Counted from the stretch's first letter, positions 1 through 13,445 are shown. The stretch: DNA of 64,000 nt from Lycocorax pyrrhopterus obiensis (GCA_014706295.1 JACSVZ010000014.1:72067827-72131826), one strand, 5' to 3'. Made by a program: numbers and translations. The notes: generated from the letters alone by a model not told the origin.

Positions 1-780
1 AATATAACAAAAAATACCCGAACTCTACTGTGCTCAATCCAGCACTAGAAATAATAGGGACAGTTCAACAAATTGGGATTTTTTATGTTTTTAAAGGTTT
101 GGGGTTTTTTTTTTAATTTGTTTTGGTTGTTGGGTTAGTTTTGGATTTTTTTTTCAAATGCTTCTAGATTGGACCAAGAATGCTGGAGTGGGCTCTGTCA
201 ATATATCAGCTTGGGTGTCTGCTAATTTTTGCACCTCCTTCACTGTGGCCCTTTCAGGTGGCAAAGTTGATTCCGTGCAAATTTACACTCCCCATCACCT
301 CGTTGACGAGGACCACATGGGGACACAGGCTAAATTAAGAAGAATTTAGCACCTTTATTAAGTTAATAGTGAGGAGGGAAATTTTCTGGCAGTGATCTGA
401 AGACATTTTGCACGCATCCTATCATATAAAAAATTCCAGAGCTGCAGTATGAACATAATAGACATGTCAAAGGAGTTTCCTAATGTGTTCAGTTATAAAT
501 GGTTACACATCTGTTACCTTTTGTGCATAAAAATTAGTGACTGCAGCCTGCTTCCATCTTCTTTTTTTGTTATATATATTTAAGAAATTTGTGAACAGAA
601 TATTCCTATTAAAATAATGAGGGGTGTTCCATATATAATCTGGAATTATATGTATATATATATGTATTGAAATTTATATTCTCTTTTAACACTCACCTTG
701 AGCATTGAGGGTGTCAGAATTATTATTTCAATGGAAAGTAGAAAACCACAGTTATGCTTAAAAGTTAAAAATCTTCGTTG
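1..780. other. AT-rich single-copy DNA, no gene seen
   Basis: No open frame here has splice sites or a recognisable domain. There are short T runs near 108 and 148, and a TA-rich stretch around 645-670. Nothing else stands out. Confidence 0.6.
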
Positions 781-784
781 TCAG

Positions 785-850
785 AATTGACGTTTTTTGT
801 CTTGGCAATTTGGAGAGGTCCCAGCTGACTGGAAGCTGCTGATGCTCTTT
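785..850 (+). repeat. Possible relic of a CR1-like LINE (reverse-transcriptase region)
   Basis: The stretch reading GGAGAGGTCCCAGCTGACTGG resembles the part of the avian CR1 ORF2 that encodes the W..G.VP.DWK block before the RT palm. The same block is seen in the clear CR1 copy at about 29,590-29,620. Only some 60 bases match, and no tail or C-terminal part follows, so this would be an old, heavily truncated fragment. A chance match is possible. Confidence 0.3.
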
Positions 851-939
851 GGGAATGCTGCAGAAACTGGAGAACAATTATCCAGAATAATTCCACGACA
901 GTCAGTACCTAAGCTTTTAAATAATAGTAAATAAATGAC

Positions 940-982
940 TAAATAAATAAATAAACAAATAAATAAATAAATAAATAAATAA
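940..982. repeat. (AAAT)n microsatellite
   Basis: About ten AAAT units with one AAAC interruption, directly visible. It contains no gene. Confidence 0.95.
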
Positions 983-2000
983 GCTTGCTCATTCACTATA
1001 TTTTCTTGCTGAATTTCTGGTTGAAATGTTGTCTGCACATGCTCGGTGTTATTCAGAATGAAACTCCAAGGCACAAACAGTTGAGCCAAAGGAGAATAAC
1101 ATTACTGAGCTGGTGAAATGTCTTTTTGCCTTAAAATGAAACGTGGTAAGGACCAAGCTTCCCACAGAGAACTCAGTTTAAAAAGCTTCGTGGTTCCTGT
1201 TTTAAAATCCTCTGAATTGCCCCATATTAGCAGAAAAGCATGTGGTTGAGTCACAGCATGTTTGAGAAACTGACACTTAGTGACACTTTGAGCATGAAAG
1301 TTTACACTTTGGATAAAAATTAAATAAAGTGGTTTTCAGTTTAACTGTCATTTTGACTTTTCACATTAAAGCACAGATGAATTAACAATGCCTAGTCATT
1401 TTTATTGCTGATTTTGAGAAAACTTTCTCTTACAGATGTATAAAATTAATTATTTGGTTGGTTTGGGACTCTTTTTTTTTTAGCGTGTGTGTTTTTCAGA
1501 TCAGTCAGGATAATTTGATAACCCCAAGGGTAGATAGAAAATCAGTAACAATTCTGTGTAAGGAAGTGGGGTTGCTAGGGTTAGGCAGCTCTCTCTGTGG
1601 TGATACAAGATTTTTGTTTGCATGGGCAAGAAAATCACACATAAAGGGAGATTTTTGCTTCATTTTGTAATTTACACAATATTTCACTCGCTTAATTGTC
1701 TTGGAATGTGTGTTTGAGGCAGTTGGAAATGATCAGATGGTGGCTTGAAATGAGAAATACAAAAAATAAAATAGGGGGTTTGTTCAGCCCTTCAACAAAT
1801 GGTTCTGTCATTGGAGTTGTTTACAAAGCAGAAGCATCCCTGTGTCGGTGAGATTGCCATAAATGCCCATCAGAGGATCTGAAATGTGACTCTGGCTCAC
1901 TGACTCGTTAATTTCTCCCGGTGTAACGAGTTTGGGTCTGGTTCTGTGAGGCTCCGACAGCAGCTAAAATGAGCTGAATTTTGTTCCCCTGTAACACAAG
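983..2000. other. AT-rich single-copy DNA, nothing recognised
   Basis: There is no repeat signature and no convincing exon. A T9 run lies near 1,474. ORFs on both strands near 1,458-1,687 overlap each other and show no protein-like features. Confidence 0.5.
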
Positions 2001-2132
2001 ACGTCCAAGTGAAGGCATCCTACCAGGCCAAGAACCTTGAGATTAACGTCTCCCCACAGTCTCCTCAAAATGAGGATGTCAAAGCCAAATATTTCAGATG
2101 CAGAGTGATAAAACCAAGAAAGAGAAGAGCAG
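2001..2132 (+). other. Exon-like open segment (44 codons), unproven
   Basis: A 132-base open segment lies between a plausible acceptor (pyrimidine-rich CCCCTGTAACACAAG, ending at 2,000) and a donor (GCAG|GTGTGA at 2,132/2,133). It is phase 1 at both ends, so it would keep the frame. The peptide is lysine/arginine-rich towards its end (KYFRCRVIKPRKRRA). I do not recognise a family. The frame also runs open past the donor to 2,197. A chance ORF or a conserved noncoding element is at least as likely. Confidence 0.15.
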
Positions 2133-4440
2133 GTGTGATGGGCTGTGCTCTGAGGAGTGCCCTTAACAGGACTCACGGGCTTCCGAAGGAGAGGTGAAGC
2201 ACGGATGAGTTTCGCAGAGAGAATTGGTTTGGGATTGCCTCATGTCATTTATTCAAATTATTCATTTTTAAGAACAATGCTTCCTGATGTAAAATCTCTC
2301 TGTCATCTTTGTCCCTAGAAAAGCAGCATAACTTGATTTAAGGAATTACTATAAAAACTGATGCGCTGGGTTATTTCAAAAACCTCACTGCATGTTTTTG
2401 TTGTTGCATTTTTTGAGTTCCTCTGCTACAATTTCATTGCTGAAAGGGTCTTTGTGGGTCTTTCATTTGGCGGTCTCCTGTGCATGTCATTATTATGTGC
2501 CATTTCCACTCAGATTTGGACTTAAAAATAGGCTGGGTTTTATTTTTCCACCATAACAATGTTCTGTTAGCAGTAGTGTATATACTTGAAATTGTGCTGT
2601 TGCTGAACTCTAATTGACATAACACTCCTGAAAGCATTTCTAGTAAACATAGGAGACAAAAAACACCTATAATAAGAATAAGAAATAAGGCTTTGCCCCC
2701 TCAGCTTGACTTATTCCAGGATTGTGTTTAAAAGAGGACATACTTATCTTTTTAAAATAATGTATTTGTGTAGATGAAAATGTCAAGCATTTCTAAATTC
2801 AATAAAATAGTTATGCATGGAGTATGTAAGACTGAAAATCTGAACAAATCTACGCCAACTGGTTTGAGTTTTCAGATCTTTGAGGGCCTATCTTTCAGGT
2901 AAAGCAAAATTAATTAATTTATTTTAAGCAGTCTTTACTCCTACCAGTGGCAAACTTTAAAATATAGGCAATCATCTGGGAAAAAGCAACCCAAATTAAA
3001 CCATGTTTAATGTACAGTTTCAGAATTGTAGAATATATATACAATTATAGATGAGGCAAAAAAAGAAAGCGTGTTGGTAGTAAAGAACTCTCTTACTTCA
3101 CATAAAGATCACATTTCCCTCCTTAAATAATAATAAGAGTATTAAATATTCACTTACTCCACTGCTAAGTATAATTTTCTGAGAGAAAACCATCATGTGG
3201 ATGAAATCTTTAAATCAGGTGGGGTTTGGGGATTCATTTTAAATTTAAAATTCCCAGGGTAACCTATGAGAATTAGTAGAGTGTGCAAATAACTGATTTT
3301 AAAAATTACTTTGCGCGACGCAACAATTTAATAAACAGCACCTGGAGCATTTCCACGTGTTGCAAAGCTCTGCACCAACAGCACTGACCATTACTATAGG
3401 AAAAAATTGAGACTTCAGGTCAAAACTCACTGAAATTAGTAGAAAACCCCCAAATTCTTATGTGTTTTTTTTAAAGGAAAAAAGAGATTCCTCTCAAGTT
3501 TAGCTGCAGGAGATGATTTCTAACATGCTCCCGTGGATGAGTTTTATGTGGATTGTCCCATCCTGCCAATTTGTCTTAGGTACATGGATAATTTTTGCAA
3601 ACAGCAGCTAATTGCTTGGCTAATTGCACTGTTCTGCACAAGGAGCTCTTTAGTTTGAGCACACAGATGTCTGCCTGATAATGGAAGCTCAGGGTAGGGG
3701 TAGGAAACCCACAACAGGTTAACTTTTCTTCTTTATCAGCTCCTGAAGACTCTCCGTGGCTTTTACATGGCATGAAGTAGCAATTTAATTTCATATTTTC
3801 TTGTGGCTGTAAGAAATTAGTAGGAAAAAAACCACAAACCCCTAGTTTCATGAAGTTATGACTGTTATTTACTCTAATTATGCAAAATAAATACATTTTC
3901 TCCTTATTAAGGACGAGAAAATAGAGTATGCATTTATACAAGAATACAACTGACATTTAAAAGCAGCTGAGTAATTCCTTTACTGATACCTGCAGTCACT
4001 GAACCAAGTAAAATTGAACTTCCAAGCAGGAATGGTCAATAATTAAACTTACAGAAATTTGATATCAATATTATTTTGAAACCAAGGGATGTGATGCAAC
4101 CAAGGGGCATTATACTGGCAGATGAGGCACGTTGCAAACATACATTGACTTTGTGCATCGAAACATCCCTTTTGTCATCCAATTTCAGCATGTCAGGAGT
4201 TGTGTTCAAGAGCAGAATGGCATGGTCTGACACCCACATGATGTTTGTCATGGAATGGGGACAGGAACAGTTGTTTTCCAGCACAACCTGTTCTAACAAC
4301 TAACACTCATTCTCATGAGACTGTCAAAATACCTTTGGCCATGGAAAATACATGTTTTCCATGTTCCCACCTGGGCTGGAAATGAGAGAAGTTTTCATCA
4401 GCTTGATTTGCCTGAAGGATTGTTGTATTTACATACATGG
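2133..4440. other. Single-copy AT-rich DNA, nothing recognised
   Basis: I see no CR1, LTR or microsatellite longer than about 15 bases and no supported exon. The 126-codon minus-strand frame at 3,576-3,956 is Leu/Phe/Cys-rich, with no splice context or domain. Confidence 0.5.
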
Positions 4441-4552
4441 TGGTTTTTTGGTTTGGTTTGGTTTGGTTTGGTTTGGTTTCTGTTTTGTTGGTTGGTTGGT
4501 TTGGGTTTGGTTTTGTTTTGGTCTTGGGTTTGTGGGGTTTTTTTTTTTTATA
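4441..4552 (+). repeat. (GGTTT)n / (GGTT)n tract ending in a T run
   Basis: Six GGTTT units (4,450-4,479) are followed by GGTT repeats, GGGTTTGG-like variants and a run of nine or more T. The G-rich strand is +. This is one of three pentameric TTTGG/CCAAA arrays in the window. The overlapping ORFs at 4,313-4,699 are its translation (Trp/Phe/Val/Gly on +, Lys/Pro/Asn/Thr on -) and are not genes. Confidence 0.9.
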
Positions 4553-7500
4553 TACAGTATTCTCAAATCCTGGCCTGTAATTTGCACACAGCAAGTTTTT
4601 ATCCGCAGCCACAGTGGGAGAATGGATGCTAAGAAAGCTCTTAATGACGTCACCCTGAGACCTTTTCTCTCAGTTCAAATGCTTCTGATAAAAATGTGAA
4701 ACTCTGTTGACATCAGCTGAATTTCTCTCCTCTTTTCTAGGGAATATGAAGGGAGTCAGGCACACACATATTGGCAACCACACATTCCTGCTCTCAAAAA
4801 GCTAATGCATAGATGCCACTATAAATAATTATCGAGACTTCAAAAGACTCTAAATTAAGTCATATTAAGACTTTTATATTTAATTTCATTTCCTCAGCGA
4901 AAGTCGCACCGTAGTGTAAATTGTGCCAGATTTCTTTTCTTTTGGGGCGAAAGCTGGGCAGTTTGCAATAGTTAGAGATTAGTGGTGGTGCATATTAAAG
5001 ATATTTCTGGTACGGAGATATAAACATGATAACACACAGTTTGCCAAAAGAGCAAGGACTGGGGTGTGAAGATGTTGTATTTCCTACAGATGCACCAGAT
5101 CAACGGTTTTGTCTTCCAGAATTAAAACTCGTGTCCCCTGACAAGCCCAAAAATCAAAGTCTCTTTAAGGTAGTTCCAGTGAACTCGAGAAAATATTTTT
5201 TTTCCCCCAGACTCGTGCAGTAGACTTTTTAATTGAGTGCCCATTTCACAGCTGAGTTACAAACTCCTGAGCAGGTTACAGGGGAATACTGAGAGGCTTT
5301 CATTTATACTGCCACCAGACATAACTTTAATGCTGTTCTTGCATTTAACATCTTTCACCAGTTTACTGGAGCATGAGCCCTGTAGTGCACATCATTGAAC
5401 TCGCCAGCACCTGAGATGGAAATACATTTGCAGAACAGCTCCCAAGCGATTAAAATGGAAAATAAGTTCTTTTATTGCAGATGTACTAATTTATAGTGTA
5501 CCATTAGTATCAGCTTTTCCATTAACTCACTGAACAGACTAATACCAGAAAGGATGTGAGCTGAGTTCCTTCTCCCCCTCCACAGTCTTCCCTGGACATC
5601 TATTTCTGTGGCATAATCAGCTTTCAAGGCAAATGTTTTGCAATAGCAGTAAATGACATAATTATTTCAGAAACCCATAATTGCAAGGTGTGTTTCAAAG
5701 TCCAAGGGATTATTTTCACTACCATACAGGGGGAAAAAAAGATTAATTTGAAAGATTTCATGCATCTCTCCTTTCAAGACAGTGTTTGTTAAAATAAAAA
5801 AAAAAAGCATATATTTAATCTTGCATTAATCTATGTGATTTTTATTTTTTTCTGGTCAAGCTGTTTTGAGATGAATTCTCCACAGAAAGTAATGGGAAGA
5901 ACTGAAAAAGAGAGAGGAACTTCCTTTTTTTTTTTTTTTTTCCATTTTTTTATGAGTGGTTAGATGACACACTAAATAAGATTGAATTTCTGGGGAGATA
6001 GTGCTGCAAATCAATGTAGGGTGATAATGCAAACAGTTTTAATTTGTAGTTAGAGTATAATATTCATCTAGTCCAGTGGACAGCTTAGAGGAACACTTAC
6101 AGACTTTTTTTTTCTGGAAATATGATTTAACCACAATTAATAATAATAACTTTTTAAAAAAGAACAAAGTAATTCAGTTTTGTGTGAACTGTTCTATGGA
6201 AAATTAGACATCTATCAAGTTTTTAATTTAGACTTCACTTTGTAAGCAAGGAATGGGGTTCATAAATATCACTCTCAATCCTTTTTTGTTTTGTGTTCAC
6301 AGACTTGCTTTATTGTGCAGGAGAGTGGACAACTAAATGAGTTGGTCTGTGAAGTTCTTAATAAAATGCAACATTTTCATTCTTTATAATTTAAAGAAAA
6401 ATAATAGGACAACTAGGACAACTTTGATTTCTCTAAACTTCTCTGGTACGAATACAATGAGGAATTGTTCTAAATTACTCTTTAATTAGCTGAAAAGACA
6501 GGAATAGAATTATGCAACAGAGGCAAAAGCTTGATTTAGTAGGTTAAATATGCATTCATGGGTTTTATCTCTATTTCCAAAATGGACTTCAAAGAGAGTT
6601 ATTTTTGGTATGAAAAACAGGAATACAAGTTAAAGAGTTATTTAAATTTAGCGAAAAACAATTTAAATAACTGTGTGTAGTAATGAAATATTATATCTTG
6701 CCTTGTTTGGATTTTTTTTTTTTAATTGTGACATGGTAAGTCACACTTTTTTTTTTGCAGCACTTTCATTTTCTCTGAATTTTTCTTTCTGTTTTTAAAC
6801 TCATGATTTTCAGCCTGAAGGTCAAGCTAAAAACCTTTGCTATTTACACATTTTCCCATGCTGCTTGTGGAACATGACTGCTGTAAGCTTCACCATGGCA
6901 TTTAAGGGGAAAAAATCGTTTAAATTTTGTTACAGCTTCCTCTCACACTCTTGGCCCACTAAAAATGTACTTCTTTTGCTGAGCAGATGGGAACCCCTTG
7001 ATTTTTTTTAAAAAAAACCCCTAAAACTAAACTAAAATCCCCCCAGACAGGATATACAATTCACCAAATGCTAAGAGTACCACTCAAGCAACCTTTAAAG
7101 AGACATTTTTTTCCTGTTCTGGCCTTTTATTTATGTGATGATTGTAACAGAATTTTGACTTCTGCATTTAAAATTTAAAATTGCCATCATATTCCTCTTT
7201 CATGGCACAACTGTCTTGTTCCACTCCAGTGAATATCAGAAAGTTAAGATGAAATATCTACTAAATACCTCTCCAAGTCTACCTTTGAAACAAAGTAGAA
7301 AATATTTCCATGCAATATCAAGTAAGACTGTTTGTTTGAAGAAAATTTTAGTATTTATTGGTGGATTTTTTCCATTTATTATTTCTTTTAACAATGACAA
7401 CAAATTCAATTAAAAAAAAAAGTATTTGTAAAAAATATTGGGAATACAGACCAGTTCTGGATAGATTTACACTAAATTGTCTGTACAAAAGTCTCTAAGG

Positions 7501-8215
7501 CTTCTGCTTGGAAATATTATAAACTGAAATATTCTACGTGAAAGCAGTTGGGCTGAACTGAAGAGCCAGGAGAAAAAACACAAACTTAAATGAGCTGCAG
7601 TCATCCAGGACTTGCATCCCCTTAATTCCATTTGGGGGAAAAAAAAAAAAAGGAAGTCAAAAATTCAATGTCTTGTAACTGACTGGGACAGAAACTTCAG
7701 CAGATCAATAAAAATGCATCAAGGTAATAACCATAGATCCTACACAGAACTAATTTGAAAGAAATAAGGCAGAGTAGCACAGATAAAGTTTTTTGCATTG
7801 GAACATTCACACAGGCAGCCTTCCTTAGATGGTTGTCACTCTGCCAACTGTAATTTATTATTTTATTAGCTTTTAGAGTGCTAAATTGTTAAGAGTAATC
7901 CATAGCTTATGCAAGAGAAATTACATTTTTTATGTACCTTGCTCAGCTTGGTGGCTGAGAATCAATTTCTCTGAGAAACAATAAATACTAGGACAAGATC
8001 CAAAATGCTTAAAAGGAATTTTAAAGAGGATAGAAAGGCAAACAGATAAAATTTGTCTTCAATAGGAACTGATTTTTTTCTCCCCAATGGAAAAATTAAA
8101 TCTCAAGGGATAAAGATTTTCCTGCCTCATTTTGAGCAGTTTTTAGGTCTTTTACTAATTTGGAGATCTCACTAAATGGTTATTTATGTGGAATACAATC
8201 ACAATTCAGATAAAT
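4553..8215. other. Single-copy AT-rich DNA
   Basis: Several homopolymer T/A runs occur, the longest a T run of about 18 at 5,924-5,941. No gene, CR1 or LTR is visible. The 65-codon frame at 5,026-5,223 has no supporting splice sites. Confidence 0.5.
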
Positions 8216-8408
8216 ATCATAGAATCATAGAATAGCTTAAAGTTTAAAGGTCATCTAGTCCAACCTTCCTGAAACCTTCCACTATCCCAGGTTGCTCCAA
8301 GCCCCATCCAACCTGGCCTTGGGCACTTCCAGGGATGAGGCAACCACAACTTCTGTGGGCAACCTGTGCCACCCTCACTGTAAAAAACTTGTTTCTGATA
8401 TCTATTGC
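8216..8408 (-). mobile_element. CR1 non-LTR retrotransposon, 5'-truncated 3' end
   Basis: On + this begins with ATCATAGAATCATAGAATAG, the reverse complement of the octameric CR1 3' tail. It then follows the CR1 3' end in antisense: TCATCTAGTCCAACC, GGTTGCTCCAAGCCCCATCC, GGCCTTGGGCACTTCCAGGG, CAACCTGTGCCACCCTCACTG. About 190 bases remain, ending in the antisense 'TTCCTGATATCTA' block. Mismatches are numerous, so the copy is moderately old. It is noncoding. Confidence 0.93.
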
Positions 8409-11400
8409 CAATAACAATCACCTGTTTTGTTTACACCTTTTGTACCCAAGTGCAGAATTGCTGTCATTAATAACAACCTTATCCACATGATGTTTCAGAT
8501 ACTGTCCTTTATCACAGCTTGACAAACCTACTTTTTGTGTAAAATAGTCTGTGTGTGCCAATAGCTTCTAATTCCATGAGTAAAGGAAATCCACAAGGTT
8601 TAGTAAACCACTTGCTTAAATTGAGCTGGAGAAGCAACATAGACACGGTTTCTTTATGTGTGGATTTTTACATTTATATGCTTAAGCAAAAAGCTGTATT
8701 TTCTTCTGGTTTGTGCTTGTGAGGGCAGCAAGGGAGTTGTGAAAAATGCTATGGTGTTATCAAGAATAAAGCTGGAATATCCTGCCCTTAGAGAAAACCC
8801 CCATATTTTATCATCATACTTTTTCAGATATTGTTTTTCCCTTATTTTCTATTGTCTCAAGGAAAAGTCTGCTCAGCTCTCACTGTGCATATGCAGCACA
8901 AAATGCTTCTTTCTAAACCAAACCATGAATTCAGACTGAGTCCATCTCTTTCAATGATTTTCCTGGCAATCTTTTTCAGCATGCATTTCTTTCTCAGCAT
9001 CATTGCATACTTGGGTAGAATAATAGCATGGTTATTATTTAAATCTGAATAAAACATTAACATTTATGCAAAAAGTTCTGCATGAAGGAACCTTCAATGC
9101 CTTCCTTGTAGATATAAAGTAAACCAAGCTCCTTTTCTTTTACAACTGGTCACCCTGTAAGTATTTTCCCAGGTGTTTGGTGTGACATAGAAAGATATGC
9201 AAAATGTGTATTCTTGGTGCAGATGGCACTGGGCAGGAACACAAAATGGTGAAAAAAAACCCCAAACTGGTGAAAAAAGACAACAGAGACACATTCATAT
9301 TGAATGTAACTACCCCGGTGTCCCACAGTGTAGCAAAAAAAAAGTGGATTTTTTTTTTTTTTCGCAGAGTGATATTATCCCGTGTTCAGGCCAGTTATGT
9401 ACCTGCAAATCAGAAATATGGCTGGGCAATGAATTGAGCCTGAGGCTATCTGCAGTGCAGCTGCTACAGATTAGATAGAGCCAAATGATGCCCAGAAGTA
9501 TAATAAGACATTAACTGAATCCTTAGAGGAAAGGGAAAAAAAAGATAAGAGGAATGTACTGTGTTGGAGGTTCTGAGCCCACAGAAAGAAGTGAAAAGTC
9601 TGATAAGGGACTCATTAAAGGAATTTTGACCCATTACATTAAATAGATTTGTGTAGGAGGAAAGGGCTGGTGACAGAATGTAGGAGAGGGATGTTGGCTG
9701 CTGCATGGGAGGAAAAGATCAGGAGGTCAAGAACGAGAAGTTCTGAGTAATCCAGAGAAGCACAGAAAACCTCCAGTATTTAACCAAATCAGAAATAGGT
9801 TTTTACTTAAGATACCAGTACTTTTGAAATTTCCGGCCATTTTTTTTTCCAAAATCTAAATTGTTTATACAGTTCAAATATGTCTCAAGAAACGTGGAGA
9901 TCTTACTGCCCATAGATCCCAACATCAGAAAGCCCTCAGCAGGTAGCAACATCATGAAATTCCTCTGCTGTTGTGTGGAGGGGGAAGACTATTGGTCTTC
10001 TGGTGTTAAATAATGGATTCTTATTTTATCTTTCTCTTTTCTTTGGAAATAAATAGTAAAAAGCTTTATTCAAGCAGGAATTTTTAGGACAGAATTTGCA
10101 GTCGTGAACACAGCTAGGTTGTGCTCCATTGGATTCCAGTGCCATTTTGTCTGTGCTTGTGTAAAACACCTAAAAAGGTGGGGAAAAAAAATTCTGCAGT
10201 TCTCTGACACCCAAAATCCATTTGCTGTTCTGTTCCTACACATGCTTTGACAGAAACCCACAGCCAAAGTTGATGGACTTCCTTTGAAACTAAAACAGGG
10301 TTATGAAACTGCAGAGAATCCACCTGGAGATGACTCGGGAGATGGAAGCAGTGCTACTTAAAGAGAAACAACTGGGGCAGTTTGATGGGAACCTGGCAAG
10401 CTGTTTATTTAGAGTGAAGAAATCTAAAAGAGTTGTTACTGCTTCGTTTTAGAAAGAGGGTAAATTGTCAATTGATAGCTGAAAATACTGTAATAATTCA
10501 ATATTTTCCAGCTTTCATGCTCAAGGGATATTCTTTGAAATCTCTGGTGGTTTACTGTTCGTACAGAATTTCTTAGAAGCAGGTGAGTGATTTCTAGATC
10601 AAAGGCATGGCAAAGGTAGGGATTAATTCCACTCAGCTTTAGCTATCTACGAATAAGATGCCTTTTGTAGACAAGTTAATTATTCTACATAGAGCTTCAG
10701 ACGCCTGTGAATTGCAGTGTCCCTGGCAATGCCCTTTTTGCTCTTTAATGGCACAGAAAGATCTGGACCAGGTAGGATTAAATGACTTAATTTAAATGGT
10801 TAAAAGAAAATTATTCCCATTCTGAGCTGTTGCAACCACTAGGGATTAATAAAAGAAATGAGTAAATGGGTCTAGCATTAAAGGCTGATTTTTCAAAGAA
10901 GTTACACTCTCCCCAGTCATAAATCACTCGTATAATCCACCACAGTTCTACCAAAATCAACAGATTTTGAGTTTACAGCCAGCGGTGATCACCGGTGTTA
11001 TAACAGTTAAACATAAATGTCTTACCTAATTTAAATTACAAATGAGGACCAAGTAATGTCAGGCTAATGGCATAAGGCAGTTTGAATGTTAATCGATTAG
11101 TGGATTGTATTGGACAAAAGTTTTAGTGATTTATTGCACTGTTCTTTGATTAGATTTGTTGTATTACCAAGATTTTTTCTTTAAGTGGATCAGGTTTGTG
11201 GGGGTTTTTTTTAATATATAAAAGAAATTATAGTAACTTTTAAATCTCTGCAAGGCAGAACAAACCTTAATCATCATAATAAACCGAAACTGTTTATATA
11301 AAAACACAGATTTTAAATACTTGTGTTTATTGGTGTTATTGCACTCACCTGTAAAAAACACAGAAAGATATTACGTCAAATTTCTATTTCCATTAGATAT

Positions 11401-11699
11401 TCCTGTCTCTATACATCTTGCATGATCATTTAAGGATGAAAATGATGGTATAATTTCTGCAATTAAAGACCACCCCCCCGTGAAAGGTACACGTGTAAAA
11501 GACTTAATTTGCCATTTCATTGCATTTCAGATTCAGAGGTCTGGGATTCCTTCTAAGATTCCTTAAGTTTGTTTTGTTTTCCTTGAGATTTGAACACCTG
11601 AAATTGTTACTGAAGTGCCAACACTTGTCCAGCTTCGGTGATAAATGCTACTGAAAATATGCTACAGTAAACCAAAGAGTTTTTGGGGACAAAGTGCCC
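8409..11699. other. Single-copy DNA, no gene seen
   Basis: A T/A-rich stretch lies at 9,345-9,362. Short frames (9,197-9,478; 10,070-10,323) lack splice context. A 12-base near-palindrome around ATCACCGGTG near 10,987 is the only local structure noticed. Confidence 0.5.
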
Positions 11700-12180
11700 T
11701 TGAGTCTTTAAGGCACCAATCTTTAATGATATGTAAATATTCAGATTGCCCTGTCTACATTAATCTGTGCTAAATTAATTCAATATCACTGCTCCCACAG
11801 CTGTACATACCAATTAATGTTATTATTAATTCAGTAATGTCATATTCCTTTGTTATGTCAAAGGCTGGTGTATTATGTGGGTAAGATTATTTGAGTTTAA
11901 CATTAAAGGCACAAAATGTAAGCACCCACAACTTTGCTGATATTATTATTGCATCTTAAGTGTTAATTTTACCATTATGCAATGCAGAATTTTGGGTTTA
12001 ACTTTGTTAGCTTTATATAAAAAATCTTTGCAGAGGAAATTTAATGTTATCTTGGATTAATAATGTACTGAGAAACAAGGCAGATTAAAATTTGCAATAT
12101 CAGGAGTTCCATTTTCAATTAGTACACTACATTAATTAGATACGTTGGTTAATTTATTTCTGTGTGGAGTGTGCTTTCAC
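11700..12180. promoter_or_regulatory. Candidate conserved noncoding element (homeodomain-motif rich)
   Basis: This 480-base single-copy stretch is dense in TAATTA/ATTAAT, ATTTGCAT-like and TTAATTA motifs, e.g. CAATTAATG, ATTATTAATTC, TACATTAATTAGATAC. It has no simple-sequence character and no ORF. Such composition is common in deeply conserved enhancers around developmental genes, but AT-rich neutral DNA also produces TAATTA motifs. An alignment between birds and reptiles or mammals would decide. Confidence 0.2.
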
Positions 12181-12815
12181 CTGTGCTGCTCTTTCTTCAT
12201 TTTTTCAGCCTTATCTGCAGTTCAGCAGAGAAATTATCCCACTTTAAGGTTTATACTTAACATTTCTTTGTTAGAAGATAGAATGCAAATTACCTGAGAC
12301 TACCGTATCTACATTTCTATTATGTGAAATAGAAATTAGTCTTAAAAGATGTGAACAAATTCCCTATCCAGAGAAACTTATCAACTCTTAATAGTTTTGG
12401 GTTTTTTTTTTATAATTAACCAAATTTTGTCTGGTTTTTTGAATCTCATTCCTATTTTTAACAACACTGGCATTTAGGTACGTAACATGTAAAAATTGAC
12501 TTTTTTGAGAATTAGCTCTTGAATCTTATAGAGAGAAAAAAATTATGAATTGCCTGAGTAATTCCTCTGCCTGGGAAGCCTTTTAATTAAAAAATTATTT
12601 TATATGTTTACAAAACCGGGGTATATTATTTTTCCTGCAGAGTATTATATCAGACATGTATTGTTTCCTGCTCTTTTTAAAAATTTCCCTTGTTTAGTGG
12701 TACTGGTGAGTTGCTATCCAGCCCTTTCTGGGTCCTGAAGCTGTGCCACAGGTCCTAGAAGCCATGAAAATGTTGAGTACTAGACTGAACAAATGTTAAA
12801 AAGTTTTTGAAACAA
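12181..12815. other. AT-rich DNA, nothing recognised
   Basis: No gene or repeat is recognised. The right side runs into a T run of about 18 (12,824-12,841). Confidence 0.5.
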
Positions 12816-13445
12816 GCTTTTTCTTTTTTTTTTTTTTTTTTGGTCAGTGTGTTTTTGTGTTCTGCATCAGTTCTGGGGTTTTGTGGCATCCACTGCTGCT
12901 GCTGTCTGGCATCCAGATGGGGATTCCTGGGACATCCCAACCATCCCACTGACTTTGCTGCTGGCCCAACTCCTTGCCCCAGTCCTGACCTGTGGCCTCA
13001 GTGTCGACCACCTTTGCCAACACTGTTCCTTCCTCTTACTCACAAAAATCTCACAGGCGGGTGTGACCCACCTGAGGGGCTCCTCCCCCGTGCAGACTCT
13101 CAAAACTGTGTCAAGTATTGTTCTCATTTAGCCAAAAAGAGACTCAGAGCACTTGGGTGGCTAAAATCACCGTGTGGTGGGTGGTGTGGTGGTAGCCTCC
13201 GGTCTGTAACCTCATTTTATCTCTGGTTTTATATCTGGTATCAGATTTTCACTCTGGTCTCCATTGCCTGAGTGCCCCTGGTGTTCCCATGCCAGTGGCA
13301 GTTCCACGCCTGCCTCGAGACCTGAGCGTGCCAGGGATGTATTTGGATTTTTTTGGTTTTTTGGGTTTACGGGAGCTGTTCCAATCACTCTTTTCAAACA
13401 CCATCAAAGCAGCTGTGGAATGTAGAGCACTGTGGTGTACTCTCA
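12816..13445. other. GC-rich block after a poly-T run, origin uncertain
   Basis: A long T run is followed by about 600 bases of clearly higher GC than either flank, with CpGs around 13,003, 13,056, 13,200, 13,309, 13,316 and 13,327. The sequence does not match the CR1 segments I recognise. Overlapping frames on both strands (12,807-13,271 + and others) read through it but contain only Cys/Pro/Trp-rich low-information peptide. An old LTR or other retroelement remnant in antisense behind its poly-A tail, or a GC-rich conserved element, are both possible. I could not find TG...CA ends with a target duplication. Confidence 0.3.

Noticed and set aside
4441..4552. Interstitial telomeric repeat
   Set aside because: The unit is GGTTT/GGTTTG, not TTAGGG.
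4313..4699. ORFs rich in Trp/Phe/Gly or Lys/Pro/Thr
   Set aside because: Translation of the (GGTTT)n tract.
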